In this document: piece by piece, positions 43,390 to 54,649 of the stretch
How positions within the stretch are numbered: the first letter of the stretch is position 1
Layout of the letters: each line of letters starts with the position of its first letter
DNA from: Rana temporaria
Lineage: Eukaryota; Chordata; Amphibia; Anura; Ranidae
DNA length: 64,000 nucleotides
Assembly: GCF_905171775.1 (NCBI RefSeq)
Contig: NC_053494.1
Coordinates: 124,276,028 to 124,340,027 of the forward strand
Direction of reading: 5' to 3'
Position numbers and translations under genes: made by a program
Notes under the pieces: generated by a model
The model's database searches: none
Told to the model about the DNA's origin: nothing
Seen by the model: only the letters and a program-made list of their open reading frames with translations

Positions 43390-43664
43390 CTTGGAGCGCC
43401 CTGGATATACACATTTTTCTGATTCGTTCTCCGGGCCTCCGATGGCACGGGAGAGCCAGGAGAAGCATTGGATGGTGTCCCCTCCCACCGCCTATAAGAA
43501 CGATCAAGTGGCGGAACCGCCGCTATGATCGTTCTTATGGTGCGCAGACTTGGCGCCTGAAAAGAAGGATATCTGAATGATGCCTGTAGCTGCAGGCATC
43601 ATTCAGATATGCCCCACTAAAATCCAGGACGTCATATGACGTCCCATGTTACGGAAGTGGTTAA
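43390..43664. mobile_element. TTAACCACTT-family (FB2) right-hand fragment
   Basis: The right end GTTACGGAAGTGGTTAA is the family terminus. 'gatatctgaatgatgcc' and its inverse form a hairpin at 43568-43612, and 'aacgatca/tgatcgtt' a second at 43499-43536. The left terminus is not seen. Confidence 0.55.
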
Positions 43665-43732
43665 AGTCCCACCAAATCCCTCTTCCCTCCCCTTACGCAT
43701 TCTAATACAGTTAGTTATTAGCTACATAATTA

Positions 43733-44365
43733 CCATATTTATCAGCGTATAACATGCACTTTCCCCCCTAAAAATAGGGGGCAAAACGTGAGTGCGTGTT
43801 ATACTTCGATACCAGGCTGCTTCGGAGGGAAAGGAGGGGGCGAGAGCTGCAGCGGCATTGGACCGGTGTTATGTCTATCATATGAGGCGGGACTGTGAGT
43901 GACATCGAGCCGAGTACACAAGAGAGCTGGGCTCTGTGTAATCCAGCACTGGTGAGGCTGCATTGTTGGGCAAAGGCGATGCTGCAAATGGGCACTGAGC
44001 AGGTTGCATTAACAGGCAATGGTGAGGCTGCAGATGGGCATTGAGCAGGCTGCATTAATGGGCAAAGGTGAGGCTGCAGATGGGCACTGATCAGGATGTA
44101 AGGATGGGCAATGTCGAGGCTGCAGATGGGCACTGATCAGGCTGCAGTTAGGCATTAATCAGGCTGCATTGATGGGCAATGGTGAGGCTGCAGATGGGCA
44201 CTGATCAGGCTGCAATGGTGAGGCTGCAGATGGGCACTGATAAGGCTGCATTGATGGGCACTGACCCTTATTTTGCTTCAAAGTTCTTTATTTAAATATT
44301 TGTCCCCTGAAACTTCCCTTTTAAAATTAAAATTGTGTGTTATACGCCTGTGCGTGTTATACATA
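43733..44365. repeat. Repeat with 'gcgtgttatac' ends and minisatellite
   Basis: 'gcgtataacatgcacttt' at the left and 'gtgcgtgttatac' at the right are inverse blocks. Between them are units of 'ggctgcagatgggcactgatca' (43950-44260). Probably a DNA element carrying a minisatellite. Short ORFs come from the repeat. Confidence 0.55.
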
Positions 44366-44580
44366 GTTCCATAGTAGACGAGGTTGAAAAAAGTCCATCA
44401 AGTTCAACCTATGTGCATGATTTTATGTCAGTATTACATTGTATATCCCTGTATGTTGTTGTCATTCAGGTACTTATCTAATAGTTTTTAGAAATTATCG
44501 ATGTTCCCCGCTGAAACCACTGCCCGTGGAAGAGAATTTCACATCCTTACCACTTTTACAGTAAAGAACCCTCTACGCAG
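44366..44580 (-). mobile_element. CR1-like LINE fragment, part 1
   Basis: 'aaaaagtccatcaagttcaacctatgt' and 'gtaaagaaccctctacgcag' are words I recognise from a widespread vertebrate LINE family in minus orientation. The sequence resumes after the FB2 element at 45775. Confidence 0.55.
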
Positions 44581-45774
44581 TTTGACCACTTCCCGCCCGG
44601 TCAATAACAGATTGACGTCCGGGAAGTGGTTCTGAAATCCTGACTGGACGTCTATTGACGTCCTGCAGGATTTCATGCCCGCGCTCACCCGTGGGGGCGT
44701 GCAGCGCGGCGATCGGTGATGCGGGGTGTCAGTCTGACACCCTGCATCTCCGATCTCGGTAAAGAGCCTCCGGCGGAGGCTCTTTACCACGTGATCAGCC
44801 ATGTCCAATCACGGCTGATCACGATGTAAACAGGAAGAGCCGTTGATGGCTCTTCCTCACTCGCGTCTGACAGACGCGAGTAGAGGAGAGCCGATCGGCG
44901 GCTCTCCTGACAGGGGGGGTTCGCGCTGATTGTTTATCAGTGCAGTCCCCCCTCGGATCGCCACACTGGACCACCAGGGAAGCCCACCCTGGACCACCAG
45001 GGAAGGGCAAAAAAAAAAAAAGGGCAGTAAAAAAAAAAAAAAAGGGCAGTAAAAAAAAAAAAAATGTCAGTCAGTGCCCACAAATGGGCACTGACTGGCA
45101 ACATGGATCCATCAGTGCCACCCCACAGTGTCCATCAGTGCCACCCCACAGTGCCCATCCATGCCCAGTGCCCACCTATTAGTGCCCATCTGTGCCACCA
45201 ATAAGTGCCATCCATGAGTGCCCACCTGTGCCGCCTATGAGTGCACAGTGCCGACTATGAGTGCCCATGAGTGCCGCCCATGAGTGCCCATCAGTGCTGC
45301 CTATGAGTGCCCATCAGTGCCGCCCATGAGTGCCCATCAGTGCCGCCCATGAGTGCCCATCAGTGCCACATACCAGCGCCGCCATCAGTGCCACCTCATC
45401 GGTGCCCACCAGTACTACCTCATCGATGTCCATCAGTGCCATTTCATCGGTGCCCATCTGTGCCGCCATATCAGTGCCCATAATTGAAAGCGAAAACGTA
45501 CTTATTTACAAAAAAAATTAACAGAAAAAAATTAAAACGTAATTTTTTTCAACATTTTCAGTCTTTTTTTAGTTGTTGTGCAAAAAAAATAAATCGCATA
45601 GGTGATCAAATACCACCAAAAGAAAGCTCTATTTGAGGGGAAAAAAGGACGCCAATTTTGTTTGAGTACAGTGTAGCATGACCGCGCAATTGCCATTCAA
45701 AGTGCGACAGCGCTGAAAGCTGAAAATTGGCTTGGGCGGGAGGGTGCGTAAGTGCCTGGTATGGAAGTGGTTAA
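44581..45774. mobile_element. TTAACCACTT-family element (FB2) inserted in a LINE
   Basis: The ends TTTGACCACTTCCCGCCCGG and CCTGGTATGGAAGTGGTTAA are inverse. Inside are the family block 'aaccaccaaaagaaagctct'-like sequence near 45610, A-runs at 45009-45064, and a 'gtgcccatcagtgccgcccatga' minisatellite (45075-45480). The LINE text on either side reads on across it. Confidence 0.8.
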
Positions 45775-46257
45775 GGTTAAACTGCTTTTCTTCTAGCTTC
45801 AGTGAATGGCCGCGTGTCTTATTATATTCCCTTACATGGAAACGTTTTATCCCTATTGTGGGATCACCAGTACGGTACATTAAAATCATATCCCCTCTCA
45901 AGCTTCTTATCTCCAGATAGAACAAGTTCAGTGCACGTAAACTTTCCTCATAACTAAGGTCCTCCAGTTCCTTTATTAGTTTTGTTGCCCCTCTCTGGAC
46001 CCTCTCCAGTTCCAGCACATCATTCAGCATACTCCAGGTGCGGCCGGACCAGTCTTGCAGAGCGGGAGAATTATTGTTTTAGCTCTGGAGTTAATCCCCT
46101 TTTTAATGCATGCCAATATTCGTTTTGCTTTGCTTGCAGCAGCTTGGCATCGCATGCCATTGCTGAGCCTGTCATCTACTAAGACCCTCAATTCTTTTTT
46201 GATTCTAGATTTCCCCAGAGGCTCTCCCCCTAGTAAGTAGATTGCATTCATAAACAC
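45629..46257 (-). pseudogene. CR1-like LINE reverse transcriptase C-terminal fragment (part 2)
   Basis: On the minus strand ELERVQRGATKLIKELEDLSYEESLRALNLF (from about 46018) is the C-terminal region after the RT palm in CR1-like LINEs. The real LINE part spans 45775-46257; the last codons before 45774 run into the FB2 element. A Tc1-like element interrupts it at 46259. The copy is broken. Confidence 0.75.
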
Positions 46258-46258
46258 G

Positions 46259-46803
46259 CAGGTCCATAAATATTGGGACATCGACACAATTCTAATCATT
46301 TTGGCTCTATACACCACCTCCCACTTTTTAAGGGACCAAAAGTAATGGGACAATTGGCTGCTCAGCTGTTCCATGGCCAGGTGTGTGTTATTTTCTCATT
46401 ATCCCATTTACAAGGAGAAGATAAAGGGTCCAGAGTTCATTTCAAGTGTGCTATTTCCATTTGGAATCTGTTGCTGTCAACTCTCCATATGAGATCCAAA
46501 GAGCTGTCACTATCAGTGAAGCAAGCCATCATTAGGCTGAAAAAAACAAAACAAACCCATCAGAGAGATAGCAAAAACATTAGGTGTGGCCAAATCAACT
46601 GTTTGGAACATCCTTAAAAAGAAAGAATGCACCGGTGAGCTCAGCAACACCAAACGACCCAGTAGACCATGGAAAACAACTGTGGTGGATGACCGAAGAA
46701 TTCTTTCCCTGGTGAAGAAAACACACTTCACAACAGTTGGCCATTGTGGTAGTGTATAGAGCCAAAAAGATTAGAATTGTCTCAATATTTATGGACATGA
46801 CTG
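46259..46803 (+). mobile_element. Deleted Tc1-like transposon
   Basis: The ends CAGGTCCATAAATATTGGG and CTCAATATTTATGGACATGACTG are inverse. 'attctaatcattttggctct' is mirrored by 'agccaaaaagattagaattg' inside. The interior keeps the start of a transposase helix-turn-helix (REIAKTLGVAKSTVWNIL near 46566-46620), then lacks the DDE domain. It interrupts the CR1-like LINE. Confidence 0.75.
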
Positions 46804-46804
46804 T

Positions 46805-46963
46805 ATTTGCCATTTAAATGCATTATTTTACATTAAACCTCATTTGCCATGCAGTTGCCCACCCCATTAATTAGTTCAGATCTTCTTGCAAGGTTTCCAC
46901 ATCCTGCGGAGAAGTTATTGCCCTGCTTAGCTTATGTGCTTACATTTTGCACAGCAGTATTCG
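46805..46963 (-). mobile_element. CR1-like LINE fragment, part 3
   Basis: 'cattaaacctcatttgccatgcag' and 'cagatcttcttgcaaggtttcc' continue the same LINE family text in minus orientation beyond the Tc1 insertion. Confidence 0.45.
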
Positions 46964-46971
46964 CCCTCGAT

Positions 46972-47456
46972 CAGAGGCGGCTCTAGGTTTTGTGAGGCCT
47001 TAGGCAAAACTTGACATGGGGCCCCACTCACGCCCCTAAATGGGAAAAATAATTCAAGAACAAAAGCATCTTCCCCACAACCTTGGCCGGTGGTTGTGGG
47101 GGTCTACGGGTGGGCGGCTTTAACAAGGATGCCCCCAGATCCTGCTTTTTAATAACTAAGGGGCGGGTGTCACCTGGTTAACCCGCCCCCTTGTGAAGTC
47201 ATTGAATGAGGACATGCTGGGTCATTGACGTCACAAAGGGTGGTGTCACCGATATTCACTGGTTGTTAGGGACGCTGGCGGCCCCTCTCCTGAGTCAGGG
47301 CTCTTAACGCTGCCTGAGCACAGCAGCGGAAGCATTAAGGTCCCCTGGCCTTCAAAACTGGGGTAATGCATTGGGTAAGTTTGGCGGCCGTGAGGCCCCT
47401 GCGAGTGCGAGGCCTTAGGCGACCGCCTAATTTGCCTAATTAAAGAGCCGCCTCTG
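46972..47456. mobile_element. hAT-type element, CAGAGGCGGCTCT ends
   Basis: CAGAGGCGGCTCTAGG and AAGAGCCGCCTCTG are the inverted ends. A perfect 8-bp duplication, CCCTCGAT, flanks it (46964-46971, 47457-47464). Non-coding interior with 'gaggccttaggc' near both ends. Confidence 0.88.
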
Positions 47457-47654
47457 CCCTCGATCAAATGATCAAGGAACGCAAACATGACGCAAGATGT
47501 ACACCGAGTCGCATCTCCACACCCCCCAGGCATTGTACATACTAATTTAATGGGGATTGGGGGTTATACTCTGTCCAAATTAACTAACAACTAGCTTCCT
47601 GACACTAATACAGTACTCAACAATACACAGGTTCTGAACAAGACAATACACAAG

Positions 47655-47950
47655 TACTTGCAACACACATGCATTTACAGCCCACGTGCACTCACAGTCC
47701 ACGTGCCCTCACAGCACTCGTGCACTCATAGTCCACGTGCACTCACAGCCCTCGTGCACTCACAGCCCTCGTGCACGCATAGTCCATGTGCACTCACAGT
47801 CCACATGAACTCACATACCACGTGCACTCACAGTCCACATGAACTCACATACCACGTGCACTCACAGCACACGTGAACTTACATACCACATGCACTCACA
47901 TACCACATGCACTCACATACCACGTGCACTCACAACACTCTCAATACACA
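47655..47950. repeat. Minisatellite, about 20 bp units
   Basis: Units such as 'cacgtgcactcacagtccac' and 'cacatgaactcacataccac' repeat in tandem. The His/Ser/Thr-rich ORF across it is a repeat product. Confidence 0.85.
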
Positions 47951-48282
47951 GGTACTCAGGTGTCATGGACCTTGGAATGCTGAATGGTATCTCTTTGAAA
48001 TCTGTTACACAGTGGGGGGTCTTCTGCTCTGTCTTAAGGCCAGACGGCTCCATTGTTCTGTGTCTGGCTATTGTGTACATTGATTGCCCCCTGGGGCTTC
48101 TGTCTCAATACACATAACAGTCCCTCAAGCTATCTGACCAATCCCAGCTGACTCATGTTCAAGCCCTCATTTGCATGGTTATGAGTACCTGAAGGAGAAC
48201 TCAATGTACTTTACAATTGACCAATAGGAAAGCGATTGTTGGGGGCGGGATGTTCCAAATTCTGTTTAAAAGTGTGTTGTGT

Positions 48283-50788
48283 GGCCCCTGACTCTGACTC
48301 CCTGACAGAGGACTTTTTAGTAGACCTACCGATCCCCCGACTGACTGCACAGCAGACCCGAACACTGGAGGAACCACTGAAAGTGGAGGAAATCTCCGCC
48401 GCTCTGGCTGGTCTCCCGAAATCCAAGGCACCGGGGTCGGATGGCTTACCAGCCGAATTCTACTTCACCTACGCTGCGACATTAGTTCCCAGGCTTCTCG
48501 CCCTCTATAATTCCATTTTCGATGGCTCAGAGCTCCCGCCCTCGATGAGGGAAGCCACCATAGTGCTAATCCCTAAGCCAGGAAAGGACCCGCATCTGCC
48601 GGAGTCGTACCGCCCTATTTCCCTTTTACAAGTAGACATCAAGATTCTAGCCAAAGTGCTATCGGCCCGCCTTAACACCGTAGTCCTTTCTCTGGTACAT
48701 GCTGACCAGGCAGGCTTTATGCCCGGCCGGAACACCTCCTTCAACCTCAGGAGGTTGTTCATTAACCTACAGGCCAGCCATGACAATCCAGGGTCCAGGA
48801 TAGTAGTAGCCTTAGATACTGCCAAGGCGTTTGACTCGGTGGAGTGGCGATACCTGTGGACATGCCTTGCCAAATTCGGGATAGGTCCCAAATTCATACA
48901 ATGGGTGAAGCTCCTATATCAGGCCCCCGTGGCCAGAGTACTGGCCAACGGGTGGCCCTCAGATCAGTTTCCTCTGCGGCGTGGCACGAGGCAGGGCTGC
49001 CCCCTGTCGCCGCTGCTGTATGCCTTGGCGGCAGAACCATTGGCAATTGCCATACGCACGCACCCAGGGATAACGGGCCTCCGGAGGGGGGACGTCGAGG
49101 AGAGGATAAGCACATATGCGGATGACACACTTCTTTACCTGGATGACTCCACTGACTCTCTCTCCCTGGCACTGGCCCTGATAGAGCGTTTCGGCGCTTT
49201 CTCGGGACTCAGGATCAACTGGGACAAGTCCCAAATACTTTCTCTAGATAGCTACCCAATGACCAGGGATAGGGCTCTTCTCCCAATACAGAGAGTGGCT
49301 GAGATCAAGTACTTGGGGATCCGGACCACTAGGGACCCGGCGGACTATGTATCATTGAATGTCACACCACTGTACGATATGCTGAAGTCCAGGACCCAGG
49401 TATGGGCCAGACTCCCAGTAGGGGTCATGGGCCGCGTAAATTTAATAAAGATGGTCCTGCTCCCTAAGATTCTATACATGGTGTGGCATTCACCGGTGTA
49501 TTTGGTGCTCAGGTGTTTTAGAATACTGGAAACCCTTCTTAAGCCATTTGTGTGGGGCTCCGCAAGACATAAACTCCCCTGGCATAGACTAAAAAACCCG
49601 ACCGACCTGGCTGGACTGGCGCTACCCGACTTTAATGCGTATTATCTGGCCGCCCAACTGTCACAACTCTTCCACGTGGACAAGATAGATAGGACTAGGT
49701 TCCTCCGCTTTCCTGTGCCCTGCGTGGACTCAGTCAATAGGCGACCCCATGGTAGTAATAGCAGGGGGGGGAAGTCGGTGGGAGACCGCCACTCATTGCT
49801 GCACCATTACAGGAAGGTGTGGAGCGTGGTCTCAGATAGGCTGGGCATTTCGCCCTTACACGGATACACCTCCCTGTGGCACAACTCCGCCCTGCCGGAA
49901 CTGGAGCGTATCGGGGACACTGAGGCGTGGAGTTCCAGGGGAATCTACTACCTATCCCATGTCACCAGTAACGGAAAACTCAGGCCCTTCGACGCGCTGC
50001 AGACTGAATATAACCTGCCCGACCACATGCTATTCCGCTACGCCCAACTACGACACGCCTTTCAGGCTCAATTCCCCCAAGATAACTTGGCCCTAGCTGA
50101 CAATCCCCTCATGGCTGCAGTTAAATGCCCGGACCCCAAAAAACTGATCACTCAATTTCACGCTATGATCACACTCCCGAGTGCAACGGTGTCTGCCTAT
50201 GCCCTAAAGTCCAGGTGGGAGGGGGAGGTGGGCCCACTGGAAGATGACGAATGGAGCGACGCTCTAGACGCTTGTAAACTTGTATCCCCGAAGTTGTCAG
50301 ATCGCCTTACGCAAACCTTTATTGTGAATAAAGCATACCTTACACCTCTAAGGATCTCCAGGTACAAGAGGGACTCCCCCGCTACGTGCCCGATGTGTAC
50401 TAGAGACACGGGCACCTTCTTCCACTTAATTTGGCAGTGCACCAAGGTCCAGGCCTACTGAGAACAGGTGGTAAAATTCCTTCATGATAAAATGGGGTCC
50501 CCTATCACTCTGCAGCCCAAACCATGCCTACTGGGAATTTTCCCGGATGTCGGCATAAATAAATTTCTTACAGTATTCCTGCATGAAACGCTATTTATAG
50601 CCCGAAAGGTCATAGCACGGGTGTGGATGAGGCCGGAACCCCCAGAACTGTCCCACTGGTTGGCAGAGGTCAACAGTGTACTGCCGTACAATAACTTGGT
50701 CTACTCACATAGGGGCTGCCCAGCCAAGTATGAAAAAATCTGGGGGAAGTGGTTGAACTCCTCTGCAACTTGCACTCAGGAGAGCTAG
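48283..50788 (+). pseudogene. Tx1/L1-like LINE ORF2 (reverse transcriptase), one nonsense codon
   Basis: The frame open through 48283-50461 encodes RT motifs PKSKAPGSDGLPAEFY, YRPISLL, KILAKVLSARL, DQAGFMPGR, VALDTAKAFDSVEW, RRGTRQGCPLSPLL and the catalytic YADD (49114-49125). The C-terminal CPMC-X-HLIWQC knuckle is at about 50392-50445. A TGA at 50459-50461, probably from TGG, splits it from the continuing frame EQVVKFLHDKM... to 50788. The endonuclease domain is absent through 5' truncation. Apart from the one stop the frame is intact, so the insertion is fairly young. Confidence 0.9.
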
Positions 50789-51041
50789 GAGGGGAGAGGG
50801 AGATTGGGTGGGGCGCAGGTGGTCTGATAGTCAACTCTACTGCAACGTATTTACATTCCGGGGCAACTGGGTTTAAAATGTTGTTGAGCTCCATATCGCC
50901 TATGATGAGAATGCCTAACGCTGACACTCCTGTACCTGTATTCTACCTGTAACCACTGGACATGTGTTGTACCCGTATGCTATCTGTATGCTCTGTACAT
51001 TGTTATTTTGCTCAAATAAAAGCTCTTTGATTCAAAAAAAA
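48283..51041 (+). mobile_element. Tx1/L1-like LINE, 5' truncated
   Basis: It carries the second part of ORF2, a 3' UTR with AATAAA (51015-51020) and a poly-A tail. A 15-bp target duplication, AAAAGTGTGTTGTGT, flanks it (48268-48282 and 51042-51056). This is a standard target-primed insertion, landing in a solo LTR. Confidence 0.9.
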
Positions 51042-51368
51042 AAAAGTGTGTTGTGTACTTCCAATAAAGGTCTTCCTGTTTGAACTTACATACAGCCTGC
51101 CTGGTGTTTTGTTCTTATGGATCCCGAACGGCACATAGCTGTAGTTCGGATCCCGGAGCCTTGGATGACCGAACCATCAGACGTTGCGATCTGCAAGCTG
51201 ACTCAATAGTAGCAGAGGAGTGTCGGGAGAGTGGAAGCGAGCGAGCAAGGGTCTCGTTACATCAGGCAATCCCAATACCCAGGTAATAACAATACACACA
51301 CACTACTCCCAATATTCAGGTACGCCAATAAATATGGTAGTTATCTTAGTTATAATTAGTTATCTTAC

Positions 51369-51503
51369 CTGTGCATGTTCCATTAGCTCATTAAATCCTC
51401 CGAGCAGCAATCCCTTGCCGCCTCGATCCAACAACTCTCTCCATATTATGGGTGAGTGCCTGTCATTCCATCCATTTTTTAGGCAAAGTTCTGCGATCCA
51501 TTG
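51369..51503 (-). CDS. MDH1B: MDH1B exon 3
   Basis: Acceptor ...gtaagtag before CAATGG, preceded by a long T-run, donor GTAAGA. It is 135 bp, phase 0 at both ends, encoding residues 46-90: QWIAELCLKNGW, SPIIWRELLDRGGKG and GGFNELMEHAQ. Human has DWLKDVCEKNGW, SPIIWRELLDRGGKG, GGYNEFLEHAQ. This segment belongs to the MDH1B-specific N-terminal extension. Confidence 0.96.
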
Positions 51504-51689
51504 CTACTTACCGTAACCAGCAAAAAAAAAAAAAAAGATCATAAATTAAACATATCAGAACAGTATTTCAACATTTTGATGGAGTGGGAAGACTTAATAT
51601 TTAGGTTTTAGTTGTTACAGAGAGAGATTCCCCTCACTTCCTGTCCCTGTGACACCAGGAAAAATTGAAATGTGTGGTTGTGATGACTT

Positions 51690-52086
51690 GGACACATGAC
51701 CAGTTTTTCTCTGTCGGAATAAACTCAGATGGATTTTCTGATGGAATTCCGCTCAAGCTGTCTTGCATACACACGGTCACACCAAATTCTGACCGTCAAG
51801 AACGAGGTGACGTACAACACTACGACGAGTCAAGAAAAATTAAGTTCAATGCTTCTAAGCATGCGTCGACTTGATTCTGAGCATGCGTGGTTTTTAGTGA
51901 GTTGGAATTCCAAACAGACGAATGGATTTTCCAATAGGGATTTTTTCCATCAGGGAAAATAGAGAACATGTTCTCTATCTAAGTCCGTCGAAATTTCGGA
52001 TGGAAAAAGTCAGATTGGGCATACATACGGTCGGAATATCCGATGAAAAGCTCCCTTTGGAAATTCTGACCATGTGTACAGGGCAT
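51690..52086. mobile_element. Foldback element, TACACACGGTC / GTGTACAGGGCAT family
   Basis: 'catacacacggtcacacc' and 'gaccatgtgtacagggcat' are inverse end blocks. 'gaggtgacgtacaacactac' and 'gcatgcgtcgacttgattct' recur in the element at 57498. It also contains 'tcggaatttc'-type inverted words. Confidence 0.6.
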
Positions 52087-52573
52087 CAGAGATAGTAGAA
52101 GCCAGTATCAAGCCAGTAGCTCACAGCATACACTGGATTTTCAGCATTCTTCCTTTGGCTAAAAAAATCAGTCTAGGTTTTTTTTGTGGTTTTTATTGGA
52201 ACAGTATTTTGGATAGGGTTGGGGAGCATGGGATAACCCAAAACTGTACAGCTAATCGAGGAATGCTAAGCTTCTGGCTGCTCTGTACAAAAAAATGCAG
52301 GTTGTATTGCACAACCTTGGCTGGCTGCACTGTACTCTCTTGGCTGTTTTGTACAATTCCTGGCTGTCTTACACAAATTCTGGCTGTACTGGGCAAACTT
52401 CTAAGCAGTATTGCACACTCCTGGCTGTCTTGAACAACTCCTGCACTGCACTTGCTTGGGGAGTAAGGCCCCTCCAGTCCACATCCCTATGTATAGCAAG
52501 AGCAGTTACTCACCTACAATGGTTGTGCTTCCTCCCACCAACTCCAATGTGGCTCTGCTCAGTCTCTGGACAC
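52087..52573. other. MDH1B intron 2, unassigned with short tandem words
   Basis: Loose repeats of 'ctggctgtcttgtacaa' (52270-52440) are seen. No exon. Confidence 0.4.
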
Positions 52574-52576
52574 TCT

Positions 52577-53287
52577 GGGGCAGATCCACAAAGATCTGCA
52601 CCGGCGCAGCGTATTTAAGAGAGGATAGGCCGCCGTAATTTACTTGGCTTTGGTTTGAATCCACAACGAATTTGCGCCGTAAGTTACGGCGGCGTAGTGT
52701 ATCTCTCGCGGCGTAAGGGCGCGGAATTCAAATGCGGCGGGTAGGGGGCGTGTTTCATTTAAATGAAGCGCGTCCCCACGCCGAACGAACTGCGCATGCG
52801 CCGTCCCTAAAATTTCCTGCCGTGCATTGCGCTAAATGACGTCGCAAGGACGTCATTGGTTTTGACGTGAACGTAAATGGCGTCCAGCCCCATTCACGGA
52901 CGACTTATGCAAACGACGTACAATTTTCAAAATTAGACGCGGGAACGACAGCCATACTTAACATTGAGTACGCCACCATATAGCAGCTTTAACTATACGC
53001 TGGAAAAAGCCGAACGGAAACTACGTAAAAAAATGCGACGCCCGCTCGTACGGTCGTGGATCGTCGGAAATAGCTAATTTGCATACTCTATGTGGATTAC
53101 GACGGGAACGCCACCTAGCGGACGCCGAAAAATTGCATCTAAGATCCGAAGGCGTACGAAGACGTACGCCTCTCGGATCTAGCCGAGATGCCGTTGTATC
53201 TTGTTTTGAGGATTCAAAACAAAGATACGACGCGGGAATTTTGAAATTACGCCGGCGTATCTAGTAATTTCTTTGTGGATCTACCCC
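52577..53287. mobile_element. GGGGC-AGATCC long-palindrome MITE, copy H
   Basis: It starts GGGGCAGATCCACAAAGA and ends TCTTTGTGGATCTACCCC, with TCT as a 3-bp duplication (52574-52576, 53288-53290). The motif CGCCACCTAGCGGACGCC is at 53110. Same family as copies A-G. Confidence 0.85.
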
Positions 53288-53290
53288 TCT

Positions 53291-53828
53291 GGCTTCTTCT
53301 CTGTCTATCTCTCTACCCAGGGCAGAGCCCCTGCACAGGAGTCTCCTCCTGAAGGAATGGACCCAGGAAGTCTGCCCCTGGCTGCCAGATCTCAGAATAT
53401 TTATAGGCCCTCCCTCCTCATTCTGGGCACACCTCCCCGGGGATTGGTGAATAGACCCTAAGCTCTCTGATAAGTTCCTGATAAACCCTCTGATAAGCAA
53501 AGTGTTTCTACTCTGTTGACTCATTTTCATTCTGATATCAAGGACTTTTTTTGTCTGCACAGCTGAATAGTAATGAGGATAATAATGCAAAAAACAGACC
53601 AAAGCTGCTGGCTGGATTGAAGATTTCATGATAATTATATAGAATTTTCATAATGTACCTGAAGCAAAAATTCCCTTTACAACTATTAGTTTAAAGTGCT
53701 ATTGCAGACACAGTTTTGACAAGTGTGACCCAGTTGTCAGCTGCTGTCTGTCTGCTTGCATACACTTACAAATAGGGAAGCATTTGTGAGTGTTGAATAT
53801 ATAATGCCAGTGGAGACAGACAATCCTT
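53291..53828. other. MDH1B intron 2, unassigned
   Basis: No exon or recognised element is seen. Confidence 0.35.
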
Positions 53829-53830
53829 GA

Positions 53831-54113
53831 GCCTAGGTTCACACTGCTGCGAATTCAAAATCGCGGTAAAATGCGCGATTTTACCGCAATTTCGCGGCTG
53901 CAATTTTGCCGCGATTTCGGCCGCAATTCAATGTAAATCGCGGCCCGAAATCGCAAAAAGTAGTGCAGGAACTACTTTTTGAAATCGCAGATGCGGCGTC
54001 GCACTGATTAGGACAGTGCCATTGCCGACAATTGCCGCCGATTTGAGATGCGATTTGACATGTCAAATCGCATCTCAAATCGTTCCAAATCGTACCCAGT
54101 GTGAACCAGGGCT
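53831..54113. mobile_element. Foldback MITE, AGGTTCACACTG ends
   Basis: 'cctaggttcacactg' and 'cagtgtgaaccagggc' are inverse ends. The interior is built from 'aaatcgc/gcgattt' palindromes. Confidence 0.8.
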
Positions 54114-54646
54114 GAACCAGCTAAATACATTCTAGGTGCATCAAAACAGGTGTGCAAGGACATACAGTTACAGCCTGAGCAGACAGGCCTACCCCCTGCC
54201 AGCATGCTGCAAAGAAAGACCCTTCCTCAATGTGTGGAAGAAGAGATCCAACACTCCTCCTGCTGAGCCATACTTATAGCTCTGCGCACAGCAAAGCTCT
54301 TGCTCAGTACAGATTAGATAACTCTAGCTTAGACTCAGCAGGGATTGCATATCAGGCTGTGGCTGCTTTTTTTAAAAAAAAAAAAAGAATTTGCATGTTT
54401 TTTGTCTTGATGCACCTGCAATATAATAAACGGAATGTTCTATTGTACCTCAATCAGTTTTAATCATCCATTTAAAAAATGCTTGCAATTTCATTCATTC
54501 TCCATTTCATTTTGAGAATTTCTTTCCAGAAACGCAATACTAAGTTTCATATTGACATGCAGGCAAATCAAGGAAGATCTGCATTAAAGGAGTTGTAAAT
54601 AAAAAAAAAAATTTGGCTGAAATGACTGTTTACAGGGTATAGAGAC
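54114..54646. other. MDH1B intron 2, unassigned
   Basis: No exon or known repeat is seen. A-run at 54598-54611. Confidence 0.35.
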
Positions 54647-54649
54647 ATA

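Larger units (their letters stand above)
47961..51261 (+). mobile_element. Solo LTR (527 bp) split by a LINE insertion
   Basis: Joining 47961-48282 and 51057-51261 gives an LTR starting TGTCATGGACC and ending CTCGTTACA, flanked by the 5-bp duplication TCAGG (47956-47960, 51262-51266). It contains CCAAT (48221-48225), TTTAAAA, and AATAAA (51064-51069), spaced like a U3-R region. No internal retroviral or retrotransposon coding DNA is present, so recombination between two LTRs is the likely origin. Confidence 0.8.
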
